A stretch of 64,000 bases of DNA from Lachnospiraceae bacterium (lineage in GTDB: Bacteria > Bacillota_A > Clostridia > Lachnospirales > Lachnospiraceae): the NCBI GenBank assembly GCA_024690425.1, contig JAILCT010000258.1, positions 22,974-86,973 of the forward strand, read 5' to 3'. The position numbers and the translations under genes are program-made. The notes under the pieces are model-generated. The model was not told the DNA's origin, did not search any database, and saw nothing but the letters and a program-made list of their open reading frames with translations. Below are positions 44,360 through 51,952 of this stretch, one piece after another; the stretch's first letter is position 1, and the number at the start of each line of letters is the position of its first letter.

Positions 44360-45775
44360 TTATTCGGCTTTTTCCAGGCGGACATTCATTCCGTCGATAA
44401 GTTCCTGTGTGTCATTCCAGATAGCGGTATCACCCTCGCCAAGCCCGGATATGACCTCTACATTGTCATCATTCCTGACACCGATCTCAACCGGCATCCT
44501 GACAGCCTTGCCGTCTCTTAATATGAACACGAAGCAGCCTTCCTCCTCTTCGCAGAGGGCATCCGCAGGAACGGTCAGTACATTGTTTAGGGCAGCGGTG
44601 CTTATGAAGGCCTTAGCCTCAAGACCTAAGATAATATCCTCATCGGGAGAATCAAGCTTAACCTCCACACCTACATTTGACGAATCGGATGAGCCGCGTC
44701 CCGTCATGCGGTCTATCCTTGAGACCTTGCCCGTGTAGGATTTGCTTCTTATATTGACGGTTGCATCCTGACCTTCACTTATGCTGTCGATGTCATATTT
44801 GTTCACATTGAATTTTACCGCGATATCATCGGTTGATTCAAGGGTAAGAAGCTTAAGTCCTGTCTGGACGCGCAGGTCTTCGGCGGTATCGATCGAAGTG
44901 ATGATACCGTCAAAGTCAGCCCTTATCCCGTCCTTGGCATCTTCAAGATCTTTTATTATATCGCTGTCCGATAATTCATAGGAAGTCTTCTCAAGTTCCA
45001 GGGCAGCCCTGTCATCCTCGGTCATAAGGGATGTATAAGAGCTGTTTTTCTGGCTGACCATCTCTGCCCGAAGCTGCTTGCAGTCGGCAAGCTTAACACT
45101 GTATTCACTCTTAAGCTGCTGCATGCTTAATATCTGCGAATTGTAATTCTGCTCGTATGCATTATACTGTATATCCTTCTGGATCTTCTCGGAATCATCA
45201 CAGAGTATGTCATCCGGATCATCCGAAGAGCTGTTTTCGGTGCTGTCTATAAGGGCTACCTGAAGTCTTGTTCCTTCGTCTGCAAGGGCTGCCTTGGCGG
45301 ATACTATCTGTGCATCAAGCCGGTCGATCTCGGCCTGATACATTGCTATATCATCATCAAGTGATGCAAGGTTTGAGGAGGCCTGTGAATACATACCTGC
45401 CATACGCCTGTCTGCAGCCAGCCTTCCGTTTACCCCTTCAATCCTTGAGTCGGCATTGGCTCTTGCAAGTTCGAGCTTAAGGTCCAGATCTTCTTCGTCA
45501 TAGCTTATAAGAAGATCCCCCTTCTTTACATAGTCACCTTCACGTACATATATCCTGCCGATCCTCGAATCTACCCTTGAGTAGTATTCTCTGGTGGTGT
45601 TTGATACTATATTTCCGTTGAGCTCGGTGTATTTTGACAGATCTCCCGCTGTCACTCTTGCGCTTTTGACCTTCATGGAAGTTCCGGCATTTACCGAAAA
45701 GGTACCGGCCACTATTGCCACGACCACTATACCGCTCAGGATCGCTATTTTTTTCTTATCCTTTAACAGTTCCAT
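44360..45775 (-). CDS. Membrane-fusion / periplasmic-adaptor-like protein (HlyD/RND-MFP type)
   Basis: The 471-residue protein has a membrane anchor (about 10-30) and a split lipoyl domain (VDSRIGRIYVREGDYVKKGD and the GIRADFDGIITSIDTAEDL half). A long coiled-coil hairpin lies at about 100-285, and beta-barrel and membrane-proximal domains follow (ALCEEEEGCFVFILRDGK). In Firmicutes such adaptors accompany MacB-like ABC exporters. The start at 45775 follows GGAGG. It is the first gene of the efflux operon. Confidence 0.93.
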   Translation of the reverse strand: MELLKDKKKIAILSGIVVVAIVAGTFSVNAGTSMKVKSARVTAGDLSKYTELNGNIVSNTTREYYSRVDSRIGRIYVREGDYVKKGDLLISYDEEDLDLKLELARANADSRIEGVNGRLAADRRMAGMYSQASSNLASLDDDIAMYQAEIDRLDAQIVSAKAALADEGTRLQVALIDSTENSSSDDPDDILCDDSEKIQKDIQYNAYEQNYNSQILSMQQLKSEYSVKLADCKQLRAEMVSQKNSSYTSLMTEDDRAALELEKTSYELSDSDIIKDLEDAKDGIRADFDGIITSIDTAEDLRVQTGLKLLTLESTDDIAVKFNVNKYDIDSISEGQDATVNIRSKSYTGKVSRIDRMTGRGSSDSSNVGVEVKLDSPDEDIILGLEAKAFISTAALNNVLTVPADALCEEEEGCFVFILRDGKAVRMPVEIGVRNDDNVEVISGLGEGDTAIWNDTQELIDGMNVRLEKAE

Positions 45776-45850
45776 AATTTCCTCCCTATGCAATGAACAA
45801 GACGGATTTTTATCTTACGATAAGAGCTTAAACGATTTCGCAGGATAAGT

Positions 45851-45891
45851 CTTAAGCTGTATCTTATTAAATCCTTAAATGTTTCTTAAAT
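45851..45891 (-). promoter_or_regulatory. Direct repeats upstream of the efflux operon, candidate response-regulator sites
   Basis: CTTAAAT occurs at 45874-45880 and 45885-45891, exactly 11 bp apart. CTTAAGC lies at 45851-45857, 23 bp further. Tandem sites one helical turn apart are usual for OmpR-family regulators. No strong -35 box is visible, which fits an activated promoter. Confidence 0.45.
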
Positions 45892-45946
45892 ATTCCGATC
45901 TGCCGTAAAGATGCAAAAATAACCGAATTGTAGTATCCTGTAATAT

Positions 45947-46915
45947 ATGGAACAGATAATACTTACGATAATAATGCTGGTTTTGCTTCTTATCATAAGC
46001 AGAACCTTTACCAGGGCTCCTTTTGCGTATGGGAATATAATACTGATGGGATGTGTCATCTATATCGTGGCTCTTCTCCTTGACGATTCATATGAGCTAC
46101 CGGTCCGTGTACTTACCGTTCCCTTATGCCTGCTGAGCCTTTTTATATGCATCAGCAATGTGGTCCTTCTTATGAGAGAAGGTTTCAGGCTGCATAATTT
46201 TCTCGGATTTATCTTCCTTGGGACCTATCTTGCCGCCATAAATATACTGTGGTATCACTTCGAAGCCGCACCTGCCATCCTTACTCCTTTTGTGAAGTTC
46301 ATAAGGCTGTTCATATGTTATCTGGAGAGCACCATACTGGCCATCTGGATGATGGGATTTGCCGTGCTGCAGGTAAAACCCGAATATGATAAGGACTACG
46401 TGATCATCCTGGGATGTTCGATAAGCAAAAAGGGTAAGCTCCGCCCCCTTATCAAGGGCAGGGTGAACAGGGCTATACATTTTGTATGGGAGCAGGAGTG
46501 GAATGAGGAGAAGACAGCTTATTATGTCCCGTCAGGAGGACAGGGCAGCGATGAACCCATGAGTGAGGGCTCCGCAATGGAACTGTATCTGTTAAGCCAC
46601 GGAGCCGAGGAAGAAGAAGTATTACCGGAGAAGAGGTCAAGAAATACAAGGGAGAATATCGCCTTCTCCAAAAAGATAATAGAAGATAAGAAGAAGGATG
46701 CAAAAGTCGCTATCGTAACCAATAACTATCACGTCTTAAGAAGCGGAATGATAGCAAGGTCGGAAAAAGTAAATGCACAGATGATAGGAAGCACAACGAA
46801 ATGGTATTTCTGGCCCAATGCTTTTTTCCGTGAGACAGTCGCCATCCTTATGATGCATATATGGGTACATATTGCGGCCGCTGTGGCGTGTGCGCTCCTT
46901 TTGTTTATTCTGTAA
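45947..46915 (+). CDS. YdcF/DUF218-family membrane protein
   Basis: The 322-residue protein has about five N-terminal membrane helices (1-140), then a DUF218 domain. DYVIILGCSI, the GRVNRAI segment, YVPSGGQGSDEPMSEGSAM and TRENIAFSKKI are its conserved blocks. A last helix is at about 300-322. DUF218 proteins such as SanA and ElyC act on envelope processes; the exact reaction is not known. It is divergent from the efflux operon and 125 bp upstream of the peptide-exporter genes on the same strand, so it could share their transcript. Confidence 0.88.
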   Translation: MEQIILTIIMLVLLLIISRTFTRAPFAYGNIILMGCVIYIVALLLDDSYELPVRVLTVPLCLLSLFICISNVVLLMREGFRLHNFLGFIFLGTYLAAINILWYHFEAAPAILTPFVKFIRLFICYLESTILAIWMMGFAVLQVKPEYDKDYVIILGCSISKKGKLRPLIKGRVNRAIHFVWEQEWNEEKTAYYVPSGGQGSDEPMSEGSAMELYLLSHGAEEEEVLPEKRSRNTRENIAFSKKIIEDKKKDAKVAIVTNNYHVLRSGMIARSEKVNAQMIGSTTKWYFWPNAFFRETVAILMMHIWVHIAAAVACALLLFIL

Positions 46916-47040
46916 GAATTTACTTAATAATGCTATCCGGGAAGGCTTTTCGGAACGATACACTCATGGTAAAAATCCTTTCCGGAAGATATAATTATAT
47001 TGATACTATAAAGAAACAAAGGAAACAGGAAATAAGGCGT

Positions 47041-47265
47041 ATGGAAGAAAAATCGATATTTCGCAAAAAAAGCCTGGAGCGGGTATCCTCTCCCGAACAG
47101 CTTAATGATTATATCAAGGTGACCACACCTTCCGTGTGGGTGATCCTTGCCGCGATGCTTATTCTCATCGCCGGTACGTTGTTCTGGGCAGTGTTTGGAA
47201 AGATACAGGTAAACACCGACACGGGAGTAAAGGAAGTAGCACCGATATACTATGTCATCAGGTAA
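47041..47265 (+). CDS. HlyD-type secretion adaptor stub (NHLM-like N-terminus only)
   Basis: The 74-residue protein begins MEEKSIFRKKSLERVSSPEQ and continues LNDYIKVTTPSVWVI. This resembles the N-terminus of NHLM-type bacteriocin secretion proteins of the HlyD family. One membrane helix (about 33-57) follows, and the protein stops after about 17 more residues, where the lipoyl and barrel domains should begin. Those domains are absent. The next gene overlaps its end by 14 bp, so no remnant lies downstream. It could be a functional membrane anchor or a deletion product. AGGAAATAAGG precedes the ATG. Confidence 0.75.
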   Translation: MEEKSIFRKKSLERVSSPEQLNDYIKVTTPSVWVILAAMLILIAGTLFWAVFGKIQVNTDTGVKEVAPIYYVIR

Positions 47266-49447
47266 GAATGTGAAAATAAAACAACCGGTAACAAATGGTG
47301 TGGCGAAGGTCCCCGTGGTAATGCAGATGGAAGCTCTTGAGTGCGGGGCAGCTAGCCTTACCATGGTCATGGCTTATTACGGTAAGTGGGTTCCCTTAGA
47401 GAAGGTCCGGGAGGACTGTGATGTCTCGCGCGACGGAGCCAAGGCAGGTAACATTGCAAGGGCAGCGAGGACATATGGTTTTGAAGCTAAGGGCTATCGC
47501 TATGAACCCGAACAGCTTAAGGCCAATGCAAGCTTTCCGTGCATCATTCACTGGGAATTCAACCATTTTGTGGTCCTGTGCGGCTTCAGGAGGGGGAAGG
47601 TATATATCAACGATCCCGCAAGGGGCGATGTTGTGATCACGGAGGAGGAGTTCGATAAGGCTTTTACGGGTGTTACCGTAATCATCACTCCGAGTGAAGG
47701 ATACAGCCCTTCGGGAAGTCCCAAGAGTATGCTTGCATTTGCAAAAAAGCGAATGGAAGGGACCGGATCGGCAGCGGCGTTTGTTGCGATAACTACGGCT
47801 GTCACATCCATATGCGCTATCGCGGCTGCGGGATTTTCAAGGTTTTTCATGGATGAGCTGCTAGGCGGCAGGAATCCCGGCCTTACCGGGTTCTTTATGT
47901 CTGCCCTGATCATCCTTACCATAGTACAGATCGCGGCAGCCTGGATCACCGCACTCTACTCAACGCGTATAAGCGGTAAGTTTGCAGCAGTCGGAAATGC
48001 AACGTATTTCTGGCATGTCCTGCAGCTTCCCATGAGGTTCTTCTCGCAGCGCATGGCAGGTGATATCGAACAGAGGCGTCTTGCGAATGCGAATATAGCC
48101 AATCTGCTTGTCAATACATTTGCTCCCCTTGTGATAAACACAGCGATGCTGATCTTCTATCTGGGTGTAATGCTCTCGTATTCTGCTGTCATGACGGCCA
48201 TAGGTCTAGGTGCCATCGCCATAAACGTATTTATTGCCTACTGCGTCAGTGTAAAGAGGGTGAACATAACCCGTGTTATGATGCGTGATGAGAGTAAGCT
48301 CTATTCGGAGACGGTTTCCGGAATAGAGATGATAGAGATGATTAAGTCAAGCGGAGCGGAGAACGGATTCTTTAACAAGTGGTCGGGGCTCGAGGCAAGT
48401 GTTAACAGCCAGCGCGTACGATTTGCGGGAATAGATGCACGACTCGGCAGAGTACCTGCGATCGTCATGGAGCTTGTTAATGATATTGTTCTTCTTATTG
48501 GAGTGTATCTGATCTTAAAGGGAGAGTTCACGTCAGGTATGGTACTCGCATTTCAGGGGTTCCTTGCCCGGCTCCTTCTGCCCGCCCAGTCGCTCATCAC
48601 AGCCGGGCAGAGTCTCCAGGAAATGCGCACCCAGATGGAGAGGATCGATGATGTCATGGAGTATCCCGGTGATCCGATACCTGAACCTTCCGGGGAGGAT
48701 AAGGAGGAGAGATCATCCGCAGGAAAGCTCTCGGGCAGTCTTGAACTTAGGAATGTGACCTTCGGGTACTCGAAGCTGTCGCCGCCTCTTATCGAGAACT
48801 TTTCAATGACCCTGTCTCCCGGAAAGAGCGTTGCCTTTGTCGGTGGGAGCGGCTGTGGCAAGAGCACGCTCTCCCGTCTGATATCGGGACTCTACTCTCC
48901 GTGGTCGGGGGAGATATTGTTCGACGGAAAACCGATCACAGAGATAGACCGCGAGCTGTTTACAAGTTCAGTAGCCGTTGTCAATCAGGATATCATCCTG
49001 TTTGAGGACACGATCGCAAACAATATCAAGATGTGGGACAGCTCCATCGAAGATTTTGAGATGATACTTGCGGCCAGGGATGCGCAGATACACGAAGATA
49101 TCATGAAAAGAGACGGAGGATACTCATACAGGCTTCGTGACGGCGGTCTTGATCTGTCCGGGGGACAGAGACAGAGGCTTGAGATAGCCCGTGTTCTTGC
49201 ACAGGACCCGACGATCGTGATAATGGATGAGGCAACAAGCGCGCTTGATGCACAGACTGAATATGATGTCGTTTCTTCGATAAAGGAGCGAGGCGTCACG
49301 ACGATCGTCGTGGCACACAGGCTGTCAACGATCAGGGACTGTGATGAGATAATCGTTCTTGATAACGGTAAGGTTATGGAGCGCGGGACACATGATGAAC
49401 TGATGGCATTGTCCGGGCTTTATGAGAAGCTTGTGACCAATGAGTGA
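47252..49447 (+). CDS. Peptidase C39-containing ABC exporter (NHLM bacteriocin-system type)
   Basis: The 731-residue protein has an N-terminal C39 protease domain. C31 is in EALECGAASLTMVMAYYG, H105 in WEFNHFVVL and D121 in INDPARGD. Six membrane helices (about 165-445) and an ATPase follow, with GGSGCGKST, LSGGQRQRLEIARV and IVIMDEATSALD. It should remove a double-glycine leader and export the core peptide. The start is uncertain: ATG 47252 overlaps the stub gene without a good ribosome site, and GTG 47270 is an alternative. The partner exporter follows by 17 bp. The likely cargo gene is convergent at 51860. Confidence 0.93.
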   Translation: MSSGKNVKIKQPVTNGVAKVPVVMQMEALECGAASLTMVMAYYGKWVPLEKVREDCDVSRDGAKAGNIARAARTYGFEAKGYRYEPEQLKANASFPCIIHWEFNHFVVLCGFRRGKVYINDPARGDVVITEEEFDKAFTGVTVIITPSEGYSPSGSPKSMLAFAKKRMEGTGSAAAFVAITTAVTSICAIAAAGFSRFFMDELLGGRNPGLTGFFMSALIILTIVQIAAAWITALYSTRISGKFAAVGNATYFWHVLQLPMRFFSQRMAGDIEQRRLANANIANLLVNTFAPLVINTAMLIFYLGVMLSYSAVMTAIGLGAIAINVFIAYCVSVKRVNITRVMMRDESKLYSETVSGIEMIEMIKSSGAENGFFNKWSGLEASVNSQRVRFAGIDARLGRVPAIVMELVNDIVLLIGVYLILKGEFTSGMVLAFQGFLARLLLPAQSLITAGQSLQEMRTQMERIDDVMEYPGDPIPEPSGEDKEERSSAGKLSGSLELRNVTFGYSKLSPPLIENFSMTLSPGKSVAFVGGSGCGKSTLSRLISGLYSPWSGEILFDGKPITEIDRELFTSSVAVVNQDIILFEDTIANNIKMWDSSIEDFEMILAARDAQIHEDIMKRDGGYSYRLRDGGLDLSGGQRQRLEIARVLAQDPTIVIMDEATSALDAQTEYDVVSSIKERGVTTIVVAHRLSTIRDCDEIIVLDNGKVMERGTHDELMALSGLYEKLVTNE

Positions 49448-49464
49448 TAAATGCAGGAGATAAG

Positions 49465-51678
49465 ATGCCGGGCTGGTTTGAGGAGCAGATAAGCTTAAGA
49501 AAACAAAATGATACTGAAGCATTTGAGGATTCGTGCCTTAAGATCGCAGGCTCGGTCATGGGGCAGAGTATGTCTGCCGCCCTGCGCAGTGAACGTGAGC
49601 AGGCAACGGATGCCATCGGATCGATCCTTAAATACTATCGCGTAAAGATCAGGGAGGTACCCGATAAGCTTGAATCTATCGAGGACGTCCTTGAGTATCT
49701 TCTTCGCCCGTACGGGATCATGACAAGAGAAGTGGAGCTTTCTGAAGGCTGGAGGAAGAATGCTTCGGGTGCAATGCTGACAACCTTTGCAGACAGCGGT
49801 AAACCCGTGGCACTCATTCCGGTTGGCGCACGAGGATATAAATATGCCGATCCGGTAAGCGGAAAGATAACAGCTGTCACAGCATCCGAGGAAAAGCTCT
49901 TTTCCAAAGAGGCATTCGCATTCTACAAGGCTTTCCCCACAAGGTCAATGACGATGAGGGACCTGTATGGATACATATTTGCCAACCTTGACAGGAGCGG
50001 ACTTGCAGGATACTTCGGTTTTGCCCTTATAGCCGTTATCGTGGGAATGCTGGTACCCTGGATAAACAGGATGCTGTTTTCGGATATTGTGGCCATGAAG
50101 AACATGTCGGCACTTGCTGCGATCGCTGTGTTCCTGATATGTGCATCCCTTTCCGGTATGCTGTTTAAAACGATACAGGAGCTGTTTCTGCACAGGCTGA
50201 CGCAGAAGCTGAGCATTTCCGTAGAATCGGCAACGATGATGAGGATACTTACGCTCCCGAGTTCGTTCTTTACACAATATACACCCGGTGACCTTGCCAA
50301 CCGCGTGAGCAACATGAGCTTTCTGGTATATGAGATACTGAACATGGTCATGACCTGCTTTACGACTGCTCTGTTTTCATTCATATATATACTCCAGATA
50401 AGATCGTTTGCGCCTGTGCTTGCCATACCTGCCTTTATCGTGGCAGCGCTTCAGCTGATAACACTGATAGCGGCTCTTGCCATAAGGTCACACATAAACA
50501 GAACACAGATGGAGCTTGCCGCAAAGGAAAGCGGTCTTTCGTATTCGCTCATAACGGGTATCGAGAAGATAAAGCTTGCAGGTGCACAGAAGAGAGCTTT
50601 CTCAAAATGGGCAAGAGCGTATGCGGCTCAGTCAAAGTATATGTACGATCCACCGATGTTCGTAAAGATATTTCCGGCAGTCATTACCGCGATATCGCTT
50701 ACGGGTACGATGATAGTATACTATCTTGCGATAAGGACAGGTATTGATATCGGTCAGTATTATGCGTTCAACGCCGCATTTGCGATAGTGGACGGAGCAT
50801 TCAGGACCCTCGTGCCCATGATAGAGCCTGCGGCACAGATAGCGCCGACATTCGAACTCCTGCGCCCGATCATAGAGGCAGAGCCCGAGATAGCTGAGGA
50901 TAAGCCGGTCATAGAGAAGCTGTCCGGCGGTATAGAGCTGTCCAATATCACATTCCGCTACAGTGCGGATATGCCCCCGGTGCTTGATGATCTGAGTCTT
51001 AAGATCCGCCCGGGACAGTATGTTGCGATAACCGGTAAGACAGGATGCGGAAAAAGTACGCTTATGAGGATCATGCTCGGCTTTGAGAAGCCCCAGAAAG
51101 GAGCTGTTTATTACGACGGACATGACCTTAACAGGATAGATCTGAAATCGCTCCGCAGTAAGATAGGGACCGTAATGCAGAACGGATCGCTCTTTATGGG
51201 AGATATCTATTCGAATATTGTAATATCGGCACCTCAGCTTACACTTGACGATGCCTGGGAAGCTGCCGAGACAGCGGGGATCGCAGAGGATATCCGCCGG
51301 ATGCCCATGAATATGTTTACGATCATAGGAGAAGGTGCGGGCGGTATATCGGGAGGCCAGAAGCAGCGCTTGATGATCGCAAGGGCCATAGCCCCGAAAC
51401 CGAAGATACTGATGTTTGATGAGGCAACATCTGCCCTTGACAATATCACACAGAAGCAGGTATCCGATTCGCTTGACTCTCTTAAGTGTACGAGGATAGT
51501 CATAGCGCACCGGCTGTCAACAATTAAGAACTGTGACAGGATCATCGTGCTGGATGAAGGAAAGATAGTGGAAGATGGGTCATATGATGAGCTTATGGCA
51601 AGGAACGGCTTCTTCGCCGAACTTGTGGCGCGTCAGCAGGTCTCAACCTTAAGCTTGGCAGCGAGTGAGATCGTGTAA
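49465..51678 (+). CDS. Second ABC exporter of the NHLM-type pair, protease-less
   Basis: The 737-residue protein has an N-terminal domain of about 150 residues without the Cys/His pair of C39. Six membrane helices (about 165-440) and an ATPase follow, with GKTGCGKST, ISGGQKQRLMIARA and ILMFDEATSALD. NHLM systems typically pair such a protein with a C39 exporter, perhaps as a heterodimer. ATG 49465 follows AGGAG; a GTG seven codons upstream overlaps the previous gene. The last 46 bp overlap the antisense 3' end of the double-glycine peptide gene. Confidence 0.92.
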   Translation: MPGWFEEQISLRKQNDTEAFEDSCLKIAGSVMGQSMSAALRSEREQATDAIGSILKYYRVKIREVPDKLESIEDVLEYLLRPYGIMTREVELSEGWRKNASGAMLTTFADSGKPVALIPVGARGYKYADPVSGKITAVTASEEKLFSKEAFAFYKAFPTRSMTMRDLYGYIFANLDRSGLAGYFGFALIAVIVGMLVPWINRMLFSDIVAMKNMSALAAIAVFLICASLSGMLFKTIQELFLHRLTQKLSISVESATMMRILTLPSSFFTQYTPGDLANRVSNMSFLVYEILNMVMTCFTTALFSFIYILQIRSFAPVLAIPAFIVAALQLITLIAALAIRSHINRTQMELAAKESGLSYSLITGIEKIKLAGAQKRAFSKWARAYAAQSKYMYDPPMFVKIFPAVITAISLTGTMIVYYLAIRTGIDIGQYYAFNAAFAIVDGAFRTLVPMIEPAAQIAPTFELLRPIIEAEPEIAEDKPVIEKLSGGIELSNITFRYSADMPPVLDDLSLKIRPGQYVAITGKTGCGKSTLMRIMLGFEKPQKGAVYYDGHDLNRIDLKSLRSKIGTVMQNGSLFMGDIYSNIVISAPQLTLDDAWEAAETAGIAEDIRRMPMNMFTIIGEGAGGISGGQKQRLMIARAIAPKPKILMFDEATSALDNITQKQVSDSLDSLKCTRIVIAHRLSTIKNCDRIIVLDEGKIVEDGSYDELMARNGFFAELVARQQVSTLSLAASEIV

Positions 51679-51860
51679 CCGCATCTGATGCATCTGGGCG
51701 GGTTGCTGCCGATGACTTCGAAATCAACGAGATCTTCAGGATTATTCTTACAGCATACAGGGCAGTGATGCTTCTCTATACGGGCACCGCCTTCGAGATC
51801 CGTACCTTGTCCCATACCGCCGTTTATCTTATCAAGATCATTGTCTTCTAATTTTTTCAT
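51633..51860 (-). CDS. Double-glycine leader peptide with zinc-ribbon-like core, candidate exporter cargo
   Basis: The 75-residue protein has a class II bacteriocin-type leader MKKLEDNDLDKINGG ending at G15; a second GG at 24-25 is another possible cut site. The core has six cysteines (33, 36, 37, 57, 60, 75). CPVC at 33-36 and CIRCGY at 57-62 form the two knuckles of a zinc-ribbon-like fold, with H31 and H32 adjacent. GGAGG lies nine bases before the ATG. It is convergent with the ABC pair and overlaps it by 46 bp. Cargo assignment is inference; a small cytoplasmic zinc-ribbon protein is the alternative. Confidence 0.75.
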   Translation of the reverse strand: MKKLEDNDLDKINGGMGQGTDLEGGARIEKHHCPVCCKNNPEDLVDFEVIGSNPPRCIRCGYTISLAAKLKVETC

Positions 51861-51899
51861 GATATATACCTCCCTGAAAAGTATATCCCATTATAACAT

Positions 51900-51933
51900 A
51901 CTTCGGCCGAAATATCGATATTTCGGCCGAAGT
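51900..51933. promoter_or_regulatory. 34-bp perfect palindrome upstream of the double-glycine peptide gene
   Basis: Two palindromic TTCGGCCGAA units at 51902-51911 and 51922-51931 are separated by the palindrome ATATCGATAT. Their centres are 20 bp apart, about two helical turns. On the minus strand a TATAAT box (51891-51896) follows within 10 bp, so the palindrome overlaps the -35 region of the peptide gene. It also follows the glnA stop, but lacks a T-tract, so an operator is favoured over a terminator. Confidence 0.6.
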
Positions 51934-51952
51934 CATATATTGCTTTATATGA

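Noticed and set aside
50632..51510. Long antisense open frame (292 codons) within the second ABC exporter gene
   Set aside because: It mirrors conserved ATPase sequence on the other strand, has no ribosome site and its translation is low-quality (rich in Arg, His, Tyr and Cys). It is a shadow.
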